Positions 45,430 through 55,617 of a stretch of 64,000 bases of DNA are shown in pieces. The position numbers and the translations under genes were made by a program. The notes under the pieces were generated by a model. The model had not been told where the DNA came from. It saw nothing but the letters and a program-made list of their open reading frames with translations, and made no database searches. The DNA is from Mycoplasma bradburyae (lineage in GTDB: Bacteria; Bacillota_I; Bacilli_A; Mycoplasmatales; Mycoplasmoidaceae): the NCBI RefSeq assembly GCF_024338845.1, contig NZ_CP101414.1, positions 372,001 to 436,000 of the forward strand, written 5' to 3'. Each line of letters begins with the position of its first letter. Position 1 is the stretch's first letter.

Positions 45430-46893
45430 CTATTCTTCAGAATCAAATAAGCTTAATATGCTTTTTGTTTCTATTGACGAGTTTGTCTCGTTTTGAGAAC
45501 CGTTTTTATTAACAACAACTAGAGCATTTTCAGTTACAGACCTATTATTATCAGTTATGATCTTTTTTCATTCAGGAAATTTATCATATTCAGTCGAATT
45601 ATAACTATCAGGGCGATTAATCAAAGCATTAAAAGAAACATCTAAATTGCTATTAGAATGAATCAAACCACTAGGCTTCTTACCAAGGATCGTAACGATA
45701 CTTTCATCACCATCAACAGATTTGCTACCAAACACAATATGGGCATCCTTGCTGACAGAATTTTTGATTTTTGCGTTATACTCATCAAACAATTTTCCGG
45801 GTAATTGCTTGTTGAGCTGATACATGACAATCAGCTTATTGGTCTCTGATCAATCATTGTTTAATAAATTAAAATTTATTAAACTGCCTTGGCTACTCGG
45901 GATTTTAATCTCTTTCACCAAGAATTCATACGACACATCGCTTTCTTTATCAAAGAAATACATTAAGTCGCCGAAATCAATATTCTTAATTTCTTTTTCT
46001 TGAGCTAGTTTAATAATTGCATTAACCGACGTTCCGATTTGATTATTAACTTCATTATTACGAGCCTCAACTGTTAGATTAGATAAACTTTTGTTTAAAT
46101 CATCGCTGTTAATAATGTTAATAGCTGTAGCATTTTTTAATAATTCATAAAGACCATCAGTTGCTCTTTCATAAGTCTGATTACCTTCATTGTTAAGCGG
46201 CATAATCGCATAAGCTAGAGTAATAATGTTTTTACTATTTGCTTTTTCTACGATATAAGTTGAACCACCAGTTCCAGTACCCTTACCAAGTCCAGCGATT
46301 ACAATACAAATATCACAATCACTTAAGATTTCATCAAGTTGCTGATCATAATATTCTCTTATTGCTTTTTTAGCTTTTTGAATATCTCCACCAGCTCCAT
46401 TACCATAAGTATATGGTGAATCGATAAAGCATTTTTTTGCTTTAGATTTATTTCTAACTAATGCATTAAGATGTTTAGCGTCAGTGTTTATTTGATAGAA
46501 TGTAACGTTGTCGCTAACTAGATCATTGAATTTAGTAACTATATGTTCGACAATATTGTTGCCAGCACCACCGATTCCTATTACTTTGATTTTGTAATCT
46601 TTTTTATATTTACTTACAAAAAAATCTATTTCATTATCATCAATAATTTGCGGTTGAATAAATTCATTAGCAATTGGTTTATTTTCAGATTGCAAGTCAA
46701 ATGAAAATGGAGTGTCATTTAAAGATAAAATATGTTCGCTAAAATCACCTAATTTTATCCTGTTATTATAATCTGATCCATTAGAGCTCTTCAACTCCGT
46801 TTTTGCTATTTGTTGTCTTAATTTTTCTAACTCTATTTTCATTTCTTCTAAAATTTTAGAGTCATCCATATTTTTTAGTTTATGATCAGACAT
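45430..46893 (-). CDS. ftsZ: Cell-division GTPase FtsZ, with N- and C-terminal extensions
   Basis: ATG (complement of 46891-46893) to TAG 45430-45432 gives 487 aa, with TGA-Trp codons (for example near 45848 and 45568). It is longer than usual (about 380 aa in M. pneumoniae). The GTP-binding region shows GIGGAGNNIVEHI (about residues 105-117), QINTDAKHL and the tubulin signature as GLGKGTGTGGS (about 200-210). The T7 loop NIDFGDL (about 305) carries the catalytic Asp. An acidic N-terminal extension of about 95 residues precedes the domain, and a polar C-terminal tail ends in SLFDSEE. It polymerises into the division ring. It is the last gene of the mraZ-rsmH-ftsA-like-ftsZ cluster. Confidence 0.93.
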
Positions 46894-46917
46894 AATTAAT
46901 TAATATTTAGATTTTTA

Positions 46918-48225
46918 TTATTTGATAGCGATTTTTGATATGATGTTAGCAAGCTCCTTATTTATTGATAAGATCATAGCTTTTCTATCACTTTCATGAT
47001 CAAAGTTATAATCGTGTGGAGTAGTGATGTAGTTATCAATCTTATTAATAGAGCAATCATGTTCGTATTGTCTTTTAATAGCTAAATAAGATTGCATAAA
47101 TTCGTTTTTATAATCTCATAGCTTTGGAGGGTACAATTTACTAATATCAACATCATTAATTAATTCACCATCCTTATTTAATAAGTTATTAGCAATAGCG
47201 TAATTGTTAATAGTATTTATAATGATTTCTTTAATTGGTTTGTTAAATTCTTTTTTAACTAATTCCAATTCTTTGTTAATAAAATCGACAATATGAACTA
47301 ATTGTTTTTGAATAAGTATATCTAAATCGGCTTTTGATAAGTATTGATAACTTAAAAATTCCTTATTAGTTTTAATTAATAAATTGAATTTGTTATCTTC
47401 ATTTAATGATAAAAGATCGTTATTAAAGTACATATTAACTATTTCGTTAATATCTCTATTGTTGTTTGCATCTTTATTGTAGTTTTTTGCATTCAAACTC
47501 TTAATTAGGTTTTCTTTAACTTGTTTTATTCCTAAGTTTATTCTTTTAGTGATTACGTAATTACCATCTAAATAAATATTAAGATTAGTAAAGTTTTCAA
47601 CCATATCAACAACAATCGTATCATTAATATCTTTAACTTGCTGAGATGCTTGATAATTAATTTCTTGAGTAGAAATGCTTGAAATTTTTACATTTAATGT
47701 TTTAAGAATATCTCTGATTTCAGGTATTAAACCAGATTTAGAAGTATAAGTTAAAATAACAGCATAATATTCTTTACCAACTTCTAATTGATCAGCAATT
47801 TTTCTAGATTGTCTATCAATTGTTTGGAACACTTTGTAATTAACAAGCTGTTCATTAACAGGGCGTGTTCTTTGTTGGTTTAAAACAAACTTTTTGATTT
47901 CGTTATCAAATTGATCAGCACTTAGATAACTGATTGGCGCAGTATTAATTTGGTTAGTTTTAAGATCATTAATTAAAGAGTCAAAATTAAGAATTACTTT
48001 TTTGATCTCCATCTTATTTTTTTGATTGAACAAATCAATTTGGTGGCGAATCTTTTCTAGCAATAATCTTTTATTAATGATCTTAGTTTCGTCGTAATAG
48101 TTTTGGTTTTTAATTGAGACTTGACGTAATAAATTAATACTTTGATCTCTATTTGTTGATAATACAAAATCAATTTTTTCCTTCGCAAAATTGATTGTGC
48201 AATAAGTTTGTTTTAAGTTATACAT
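46918..48225 (-). CDS. Divergent FtsA-like (actin-fold) protein of the division cluster
   Basis: ATG 48225 to TAA 46918-46920 gives 435 aa, with one TGA-Trp at 47116. Position between rsmH and ftsZ matches the uncharacterised MG223/MPN316 of M. genitalium and M. pneumoniae. The N-terminus runs ATINFAKE-like strands, and DTIVVDMVENFTNLNIYLDG followed by NYVITKRINLGIKQ (about residues 208-242) has the layout of the FtsA phosphate-2 strand-turn-strand plus the following V-x-G region. The canonical Asp-x-Gly-Gly-x-Thr is changed, so ATP binding may be lost. FtsA tethers FtsZ to the membrane. Assigning it as an FtsA descendant is inference from position and this motif. Confidence 0.7.
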
Positions 48226-48228
48226 GCG

Positions 48229-49167
48229 CTATTCTTTTATCCTTTCTAAAACAAACAGCTTAGCTGATCTTGATCGCTTGTTTGTCTCAAGTTCATTTTT
48301 ACTTGGTTCAAGTCCCTTATTATAATGATTTTTGTATTTTAATAGTTCTTCGTTATTCAATGGAATGTTTGTTAAAGATGCTGTTGATGTTAAATTACGA
48401 AATGCCTTTTTAATAAGTTTTTCTTCTAATGAATGGAAGGAGATAATAAGTAATCTGCCATTCACATTTAATAGTTCTGGAATAATTGTTAAAACTTTTT
48501 CTAAAACATCTAATTCTTTATTAACAGCTATTCTTATTGCTTGGAAATATTTTCTTGCAGGGTGTTTCTTGCTATACAGTTCTTCTTTTTTTACATTAGC
48601 CTTAATCAGTTCAACTACTTCAAGAGTATTTAAATCTTTTTGTTCAAATGCTCTTTTAAGTTCATTAGCAACTCTAAAAGGATCTTTGATCTCTCCATAC
48701 TTCTTGAAGATTGTAATTAGTTGATTAACTGATGAGGTTTTAATTAATTCAGTTGCATCAAGCTTTTGATCTTGATCCATTCTCATATCAAATCGACCAA
48801 CTGAATGGTAACTAAATCCCCTTTTAGGTTGATCTAGTTGATAACTAGATACGCCCAGATCAATTAAGCATCCATCAATTTTGTTGATTTCTAATCTTTT
48901 TAAATGATCTTTAAGATTGGCAAAATTATCCTTAATCAGTTTGACATTGCTATATTTCTCAAATAATTTGTTGCAATGATTTATTGCTTCGTAGTCTTGA
49001 TCAAATCCAAACAACTTCGCTTTATCAGATAAAGCATTAATGATATTGTAACTATGTCCGCCAAACCCAATCGTTAAATCAAGATAAATACCATCTTTAT
49101 TAGTAATAATGTTATCTATCACTTCTTTTAATAACACTGGGTAATGAATCTGATTATTGATTATCAT
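48229..49167 (-). CDS. rsmH: 16S rRNA m4C1402 methyltransferase
   Basis: ATG 49167 to TAA 48229 gives 312 aa, the usual length. It methylates N4 of C1402 in the ribosomal P site using S-adenosylmethionine. Motifs: HYPVLLKEVID at the N-terminus; YLDLTIGFGGHSYNI is the SAM-binding motif I; LIDLGVSSYQLDQPKRGFSY (about residues 101-120) is the conserved family signature; FHSLEEKLIKKAF is near the C-terminus. It overlaps the end of mraZ by 14 bases and is followed 3 bases later by the FtsA-like gene. Confidence 0.96.
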   Translation of the reverse strand: MIINNQIHYPVLLKEVIDNIITNKDGIYLDLTIGFGGHSYNIINALSDKAKLFGFDQDYEAINHCNKLFEKYSNVKLIKDNFANLKDHLKRLEINKIDGCLIDLGVSSYQLDQPKRGFSYHSVGRFDMRMDQDQKLDATELIKTSSVNQLITIFKKYGEIKDPFRVANELKRAFEQKDLNTLEVVELIKANVKKEELYSKKHPARKYFQAIRIAVNKELDVLEKVLTIIPELLNVNGRLLIISFHSLEEKLIKKAFRNLTSTASLTNIPLNNEELLKYKNHYNKGLEPSKNELETNKRSRSAKLFVLERIKE

Positions 49168-49585
49168 CTTCCATCGATTCTGCTAGTTCATTAAAGTTAT
49201 CAAAATTAGCTTCGTTAAATTCATCGTATGCTTTCTTGTCTCAAATTTCAACATGATCACCCATACCAATGATTACAACTTCTTTTTCAAGATTAGCCAT
49301 CTTTTTAAAGTTAGCAGGAATTAAAACACGGTTAGCGCTATCAATTTCAATAGTTAATGAATTAGCAAATAATAAACGTTTATAATTACGGTTTTGTTGT
49401 TTGTTATTTGATTTGCTTAAGAACTTATTAGCGTAATTTTCAAACTCTTCAGGGGTACGTAATTCCAAGCATCCATCTAATCCTCTAGATAAAACAACAC
49501 TTTCTTTAATAAGGTTTCTTATCTTAGCGGGAACGCTTAATCTACCTTTAGGATCAATATTATGTTGGTAATTGCCAATAAACAT
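49154..49585 (-). CDS. mraZ: MraZ transcription factor of the division cluster
   Basis: ATG 49585, with an excellent AGGAGGTG site 7 bases upstream, to TAA 49154-49156 gives 143 aa, with one TGA-Trp at 49238. MFIGNYQHNIDPKGRLSVPAKIR and, in the second half, the DSANRVLIPANF segment are the two AbrB-like DNA-binding repeats that assemble into a ring. It is the first gene of mraZ-rsmH-ftsA-like-ftsZ. MraZ binds tandem AAAGTG boxes in its own promoter; three such boxes are present upstream (49643-49669), so autoregulation is expected. Confidence 0.95.
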
Positions 49586-49642
49586 ATTATTTCACCTCCT
49601 ATAGCAGAATTCTTACGTACTTATATTTTAAACAATTTTTTC

Positions 49643-49669
49643 CCACTTTGCCACACTTTTTAACACTTA
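49643..49669 (-). promoter_or_regulatory. MraZ operator: three boxes with exact 10-bp spacing
   Basis: On the minus strand the order is TAAGTGT (49663-49669), AAAGTGT (49653-49659) and AAAGTGG (49643-49649), each separated by 3 bases. This matches the published mollicute MraZ site pattern AAAGTG[T/G]-N3. It lies 58 bases upstream of mraZ, just before AT-rich promoter sequence (TAAAATATAAG). Confidence 0.88.
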
Positions 49670-49741
49670 ATTATTTTGAAATCTTTAAAACCCTTTATTT
49701 ATAAGGGTTATAACGATAAATAATTTTTTTGAAAAATATAA

Positions 49742-49767
49742 AAAAATGACCTCGAAAGGTCATTTTT
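49742..49767 (-). terminator. Terminator of the folA-scpA/scpB operon
   Basis: TGACCT-CGAA-AGGTCA with flanking A and T runs is an efficient bidirectional terminator, 37 bases beyond the scpB stop. A second weaker hairpin AACCCTT / AAGGGTT follows at 49689-49709. Confidence 0.85.
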
Positions 49768-49803
49768 AACTGCTTTTTACTAATTTGTGGTGGGAAGTGG
49801 GAG

Positions 49804-50682
49804 CTATTCGTTATCGTCATAACGATTCGAATCAAAGAAGTTCCCTTCTTGATATGAATCCGGATCAAAATGCTTAATCTCTGGTAGATCATCAATTGAT
49901 TCAATCCCGAATAAATCAAAGAATTTTTCAGAAACATTATACAGGAAAGGTCTTCCTGGAGTATCTGCTCTACCGATTTCAACAATCAAACCTTTTTCTA
50001 GTAAATTATCAACTAAATTTAATGAATCAACACCTCTAATTTCATTAATTCTAGCTCTAGTACAAGGTTGGTTATAAGCAACAATTGCTAAAACTTCCAT
50101 TAATCCTTTGTTTAATGGATTTTTGAATTTTTCAGATACATAGCGTTGCATCTCTTTTTTAACATCAGCTTTAGTTAAAATCTTATATCGACCACCGTAG
50201 TTTTTGATTGTTAAACCAAAGTTTTGATTTTGATCATAACTATAAGTCATTTCTTCAAGTTCTTTAAAGATCTGATCTTGATGTAATCTTGGTAAGATCT
50301 TATTCAGTTCTTGTAGATTCATACCATTTTTACCTGCAACATATAATGCAGCTTGAATAATCGCTTTTACTGATAACTCTTTTTTATCTTGATTTTTATT
50401 TGGTTTATCTTTTTCTTCTAAATCATCAACAATTTCACTAGTTTGTTCTATCGCTTCTCTTACTGATTGATAGAATTTATCGTTATCATCAGTTTCAAAA
50501 TCAACTGTTGAACTACCAATATCTTCAAAAGTTGGTTTTTGTTTTTTTTCGGTTAATTTATCAACTTGTTCAGAAAACTCTTTTTGATCTTCTAAGATTT
50601 CTTTTGTTGATAATTCTTCAACTTCTTTTTTGTTACTTAGTTTAAATTTTTTAGTTATCTTTTTTATTTTAGTTTTCATCAT
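49804..50682 (-). CDS. scpB: Segregation and condensation protein B
   Basis: ATG 50682 (a second ATG follows immediately) to TAG 49804 gives 292 aa. It is a winged-helix partner of SMC and ScpA in chromosome condensation. The family core starts about residue 105 (LSVKAIIQAALYVAGKNGMN), followed by YGGRYKILTK, the signature LMEVLAIVAYNQPCTRARIN (about 190-209) with IRGVDS, and GRPFLYNVSEKFFDLFGI. The first 100 residues are an extra, Lys/Glu-rich extension absent from typical ScpB (about 190 aa). It follows the scpA part by 46 bases. There is no internal Trp. Confidence 0.94.
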   Translation of the reverse strand: MMKTKIKKITKKFKLSNKKEVEELSTKEILEDQKEFSEQVDKLTEKKQKPTFEDIGSSTVDFETDDNDKFYQSVREAIEQTSEIVDDLEEKDKPNKNQDKKELSVKAIIQAALYVAGKNGMNLQELNKILPRLHQDQIFKELEEMTYSYDQNQNFGLTIKNYGGRYKILTKADVKKEMQRYVSEKFKNPLNKGLMEVLAIVAYNQPCTRARINEIRGVDSLNLVDNLLEKGLIVEIGRADTPGRPFLYNVSEKFFDLFGIESIDDLPEIKHFDPDSYQEGNFFDSNRYDDNE

Positions 50683-50728
50683 AGCTTATATATGTTTAGG
50701 TTTAATAGTTTAATATATTAACCAATTA

Positions 50729-52516
50729 TTAGTTTGATTCGTTATCGTCTTTTTTAATCTCTTCACCATCTTCATCAAGATTGATTAAACCGGTATGTAA
50801 TGCTTCTAATTTAGCTTCTGAATCATAATCTTCTTGCTTATCATTTATTAGATCTTCTAGTTGTTGAACGATTAGATCTGCTTCATATAAGATTTGTTTT
50901 GCAGTAGGTTTTTTATTCTTAAGATCAATTACTTGATTATTTTCATCAACTAAATTTTGTTCTTTAGCTTTATTTAATTTTTCTTGTTCATCGATCTTTC
51001 GTTGGTTAATTCTGATATTAATTTTTTCTTCTGGAGATAGTTTTGCATAATCTTCCTTAGAAACATAATATTCACCATATTTTTTCTTAAAGTACTCTTC
51101 ACGTTGTTTGAAGAATGCTTGACGACGTTCTTCTTGAATCTTTTTAATTGATTCTTGCAATTCTTCTTCGTCTTGTTTCTGGCGTTTGATTGCATCTTCA
51201 ATTGATTCTTGAACTACAACTATCTTAGAAGTATCAACTAAAGAAATATATATTAAATCATCATCTTCTCTTTGATGCAAGTCAATTTTTTGTTCGCGTA
51301 CTAAAACTAATAAACAAACAAAAGCTGTTACAAAATATCTTAATGATAATTTTTTCTGATCAATTTGACTAAAGATTGTTTCTAAATCAGTTGATACATC
51401 ATATTTATTATCAAGTTCTTTTTTAATAATTTCTAAGATTTCAGCTTTAACATCTTCGATTGATAACTCTTCAATAACAATCTTATGTTCTGTAATGGTT
51501 TTAATTTTAAGTTTTTCAAAAACTCGTTCCATTGCTTTTTTAAGTTTCTTAGGATTAACATAATCTGGCAATGGTGCTTCTGGTAAATCATTAGTTGTTA
51601 ATTTGAATACATCTCAGTCATCTTCTTCTTTTGAAAATAATGAAAATCTTTCAAGTTGCATTTTGTGTAGTGATGGCAATAATTCTGAATAACGCTTATA
51701 TTCAATAATTCTCTTTACAATTCGATCGCGTTCGTCATCATTATTAAGATCAACTTTTTCTTCAGTATCAAAATTAGGAATAGATAAATCAGATTTAATT
51801 CTTAACAACTCACAAGCCATATATAAATAATCTGATACTACATCTAGATTAATCATATGCTTGTTAATGTATTGGAAATATTGGTTGGCTAATTCAAAAA
51901 GATCTAAAGCCATTATATCCATTTTTTTATCTTTAATAAGATGAAGTAATAGATCAAAAGGACCACTAAAATGTTTAAATGATAGGTTTAAAAAGTCGTC
52001 AGTGATATTAATATTCAACTCTTCTATTAAATCTTCTGGCTTTTTGGTATTTTTCTTTCTGTGTCAGTACTCAACCTTAAACTCATCATTAATTTTAGTA
52101 TCAACTAACTCAAAATCAGTGTAATCAACATCAACAAATAGATCACATTGATAATCATCTTCCAATTTAGAGATAACCAATTCGTCAGCATACTTAATTG
52201 AGTTTTCAATTATCTTCTTCCCGCCGATGATAAATAAATCTACAACACTAAAATCGATTAATGCTTTTTTAATATCCGAATATAAGAAGATTTCATTGTT
52301 ATTCCTTAATTCATTTTGATGTTTTTTAGAAATTACGATATTAGCTCGGTTATCTAAAATTTTGTTAATCGCAGTATAAGTGTTATACCCCATAATAATC
52401 GGGTGATTAAGTGTGCTTTCTCTAAAATGTTTTAGTTCACTTTTAATATCTCACGGAAGTTGATTGTCTTTAGCTATTCCATGATTAATGTCTTCACACC
52501 AGATAAGTTTAATCAT
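50729..52516 (-). CDS. folA-scpA: In-frame fusion of dihydrofolate reductase and ScpA
   Basis: ATG (complement of 52514-52516) to TAA 50729-50731 gives 595 aa, reading TGA as Trp at several places. Residues 1 to about 160 are dihydrofolate reductase: IKLIWCEDINHGIAKDNQLP with the substrate-binding Pro-Trp-Asp (LPWD), HPIIMGYNTY, and FIIGGKKIIENSI with the cofactor-site Gly-Gly. After a basic linker (about 153-166) the frame continues without a stop into ScpA: SGPFDLLLHLIKDKKMD (about residues 181-197), the kleisin N-domain, and the C-terminal winged helix. Bases 52019-52066 contain no TAA or TAG in this frame. An internal TTG (52018) could allow separate ScpA initiation, but no clear ribosome site precedes it. 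Confidence 0.85.
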
Positions 52517-52601
52517 ATTTGTTGAGTTGTTATTTAATTTTTTTAACACATTAATTTTTTAAAAACACTTTAGTTTTTCTTATTTTTATTTATAAAAATA
52601 T

Positions 52602-52634
52602 AAAAACAGTTACCATCTAATGTGATAACTGTTT
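52602..52634 (-). terminator. Terminator of the acpS-plsC operon
   Basis: AAAACAGTTA / TAACTGTTTT with a 13-base loop gives a U-run on the minus strand, 15 bases beyond the plsC stop. Confidence 0.8.
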
Positions 52635-52648
52635 TAATTAATATTGAG

Positions 52649-53443
52649 TTATTTTTTAACAAAATCAGCTAACTGTTTATTATAAGTTTCCTGAATTTGC
52701 TTTCTTATGCTGTTAATAATATAAGTTGATTCAGATCTTGAATAATCAATTGGCTTTAATGGCTTTAAGAATTCAATGTAGATCTTTTTAGTTTTAGCTT
52801 TTCTAAAACCTTCTTGAACTGGTCTCTTCTTATTTGAAATCTTCTCCATTCGTCCTTGTGTGTTAAACAAACTAAAAGGAACGATAGGACAAAAAGCTTT
52901 GTAAGCAGCTTTGATAGAACCAGCTTTAAATTCAGCTAACTCATGCGAAAATACTCTTGTACCTTCAGCGAATACGCAAACTGAGGTGTTTTTTAATAGT
53001 TCTATCTCATCTAAAGTTGCTTTAGCTGCTTGTCTAATACTTTGTCGATCAATAAAAATTACATCAATTAAAGACATAATCTTACCAATAGATTTCTTTT
53101 TTAATTCAGCTTTAGCGACAAAAGTTAATTCGGTAATATCTTTTAAGTGGTTAGCCATTCAAATCATTACAAATGGATCAATGTTTGATTTGTGATTTCC
53201 GATAAAAAGAACAGGTTTATTAGGAATTAAATCTTCGTTTTTTAACTCGATTTTTAATCCTTTAAAAAATATTATCCGACTAGCTAAAATATATACGGTT
53301 TTAAAACGATTTTCCTTTGTATAAAACGTTGGATTATTCTTATAAATACTAGCTTTAATTAGAGCTACAAGATATCTAATTGCAAATTCTAAACCAACAA
53401 AAGGAAAAATTAAAAAGCTTAATAAACGTATAATAAAACGCAT
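52649..53443 (-). CDS. plsC: 1-acyl-sn-glycerol-3-phosphate acyltransferase
   Basis: ATG 53443 to TAA 52649 gives 264 aa, with a TGA-Trp at 53159. It makes phosphatidic acid from lysophosphatidic acid. Two N-terminal hydrophobic stretches (about residues 4-35) anchor it in the membrane. Motif I is IGNHKSNIDPF (His-x4-Asp), and motif III is VFAEGTRVFS (FPEGTR type). Its ATG shares the last A of the acpS stop (TAATG), so translation is coupled. The M. genitalium neighbourhood (MG211.1-MG212) has the same order. Confidence 0.94.
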
Positions 53444-53778
53444 TAAACTCTTTCAGCTACAGCAACTGCAACTAATCTTTCACCTTCGTGTGAAATTGAA
53501 AGGTGCAATTTAATCTTATCGTTTAAAGAACATTCATAAGCACCATTAATCTTACGAATTTCTAATTGAGTGAAATCATCTCAAGTTCTAAGAGCTTTAA
53601 AAATAGCTTCTTTAAAAGCTCATCTAATAGCTAAAAAGATGTTTTGGTTATTGTCTCCGATAACAGACTTATATTTATTTAATTCGTGTTCTGTTAAAAG
53701 TTTCTTTACAAATTCAGGTGATTTCTTTTGTTGAAATCTTGAAATAGTTACTGAGTCTATGCCAATTCCAATAATCAT
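53443..53778 (-). CDS. acpS: Holo-[acyl-carrier-protein] synthase
   Basis: ATG (complement of 53776-53778) to TAA 53443-53445 gives 111 aa; TGA-Trp codons hide it under the standard code. It transfers 4'-phosphopantetheine from CoA to acyl carrier protein. The two signatures are present: IGIGIDSVTISRFQ at the N-terminus (Mg-binding Asp) and IRWAFKEAIFKAL (WxxKEA region), and LHLSISHEGERLVAVAV corresponds to the SxSH strand. The start is fixed by the MIIGIGID opening. It overlaps plsC by one base. Confidence 0.93.
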
Positions 53779-53855
53779 TGTCTTTATTCCTTATTTATCA
53801 ATGTTTTATTACTTTTATGATTATATAATAATCAATAAAAAACAATTAAGCATTA

Positions 53856-54269
53856 TTATTTGGATAAGATTTGCTTAATTAATCTAATATCCTTATTCAT
53901 TTGAGCAATGGTATTATCAATTTGTTTGATTTGACTAATTGCTAATGATAAGTTCTTAATATTATTATCCATTAAATTAGTTTTATTCATAAAAGTAACG
54001 CGATCATAACCATTTTCATTCATTTCTTTTATGATGACTTCTTTTTCGCCAATTACATCTTTTAAAGTTTTAACTTGTGAGTTAAGTTCAGCGCATTGCT
54101 TATCAAGTGATTGATAACGCTTGTATTCTCTTTCATAAAATTTTAATGTTTCTACAACTATATCAAGTAGTTTGTCGATTTCTTCAGGATTATATTCACC
54201 TGCATCGTTATATTTTAATCCTAATTTTTCGATATCAGTAGAAGTAATTATTTTCTTTTTATCGTTCAT
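53856..54269 (-). CDS. DivIVA/GpsB-like coiled-coil protein
   Basis: ATG 54269 to TAA/TAG at 53856 gives 137 aa. Residues 9-45, ITSTDIEKLGLKYNDAGEY then NPEEIDKLLDIVVETLKFYE, match the DivIVA/GpsB pattern of a short lipid-binding N-domain (I-x-x-x-x-F/L, G-Y, E-[IV]-D-x-[FL]-L-D-x-[IV]). A coiled coil then extends to the end. GpsB and DivIVA recruit division and wall proteins to curved membranes; mollicutes have no wall, so the role would be in septation or polarity. It is located upstream of acpS-plsC. The assignment is inference from pattern and length. Confidence 0.6.
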   Translation of the reverse strand: MNDKKKIITSTDIEKLGLKYNDAGEYNPEEIDKLLDIVVETLKFYEREYKRYQSLDKQCAELNSQVKTLKDVIGEKEVIIKEMNENGYDRVTFMNKTNLMDNNIKNLSLAISQIKQIDNTIAQMNKDIRLIKQILSK

Positions 54270-54334
54270 AGCTATTTTGGTTATTTTATCTTTTTGTATA
54301 TTTTAGAATATCAAAAACTTTTATAATTCGTTTT

Positions 54335-55372
54335 ATGTCTAGTAATACTTATTCAATTAAAAAGTTATCAGATCAAGTAATTAAAAAATTTATTGATCAA
54401 ATAAAGGAATTCGAGATCGATAACAACAACGAGTTTGTTTATAAACGATTTAATTATTATGATTATCTGATTATTAGTGTTTATAAAACTAATAGCATTC
54501 TTATCCAACCTACAAAATTAGCTAATTCTAAACATCTAAATACTTTTATTAATAAGTATTGTTTTTGAGAAACTAATAATAAAAATCAAACAACTTTAAC
54601 TGATAAAACTACTTATAATAAGGTTCAAAAACAAACTAAAGCAAGTTCTAACCGTTTTTATAAAAATGATGCTTTATATGTTGATTTAACTAACGAATCA
54701 ACGATTGGTTGTGATGAAGTAGGCGTTGGTGAGTATCTTGGTCCTATTGTTACTTGTTGCGCTTTGGTTAAAAAAGATGATTTTAATAGAGTCATCGAAC
54801 TAGGAGTTAAGGATTCTAAGCAATTAACTGATGATAAGATTATCAGTATTGCTAACGAACTTAAGAAGTTTATTGATTATCAAATTTTTTGTTTTGATTC
54901 TACTCCGAGCGCTTTATGTTTTAACGAAATGTATGATAAATTAAAAAACATTAATGCACTTAAAGCTTATATGCATAATGCGGGATTAGATGCTTTTAAT
55001 AAAAAGTATTTGATTAAAAGCAAAATTGTGTTGGATGAATTTGTAACTTCTAAGAAATATTATGAACATCTAAACAATTTTAATATCAATCCAATCATTA
55101 AAATTGATTACATGACTCAGAAAGCTGAATCTAAATATTTAAGTGTTGCAGTCGCTAGTATATTAGCAAGAGCATACTATCTAGATCTATGTAAACAGTT
55201 GCTAGCTAAAATAAATTATTTTGATGATTATAAAAATATGCTAGGTTCAGACAATAAAACGCTTGAAAGAATTAAACAACATATTAAAGCTAATAAAGAC
55301 TTAGTAAATTGAAGAGAGATATTTAAAGTTTTTTTTAAACCACTTGAAGAGTTTTTAAATTCACTTAACTAA
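54335..55372 (+). CDS. rnhC: Ribonuclease HIII
   Basis: ATG 54335 to TAA 55370-55372 gives 345 aa, with TGA-Trp codons at 54569 and 55311. It removes RNA from RNA-DNA hybrids. The catalytic domain begins with IGCDEVGVGEYLGPIV (about residues 124-139; first active-site Asp-Glu), KDSKQLT, then KIVLDEF (second Asp) and AESKYLSVAVASILARA. The N-terminal 85 residues form the TBP-like substrate-binding domain that distinguishes HIII from HII, so HIII is chosen. It is divergent from the DivIVA-like gene. Confidence 0.93.
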
Positions 55373-55548
55373 TTTGGTAATTCGAGTCATCTTTTTATAA
55401 TAATGTTCTTATATTAAAGATATGTTTAAAATCACTTATAAAGAAGAAAATATCATAAATATTCTTATTCAATATTTTATAAATTGATTTTTAGCTTAAT
55501 AAAGCTATAAGAATGTTTGTTTTATAGTATTACTTAGAATTTAGTTTT

Positions 55549-55557
55549 TGCTATAAT
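55549..55557 (+). promoter_or_regulatory. Extended -10 promoter of lipoprotein gene 55618
   Basis: TGCTATAAT is a TG-extended perfect -10 element, 60 bases upstream of the ATG. It is the same type as the one before the IdeS-like gene. Confidence 0.6.
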
Positions 55558-55617
55558 ACAAAATGTATATAACAACAATTATAGATAGACAATATTTGTT
55601 TCATTATTAAAAAAGAG

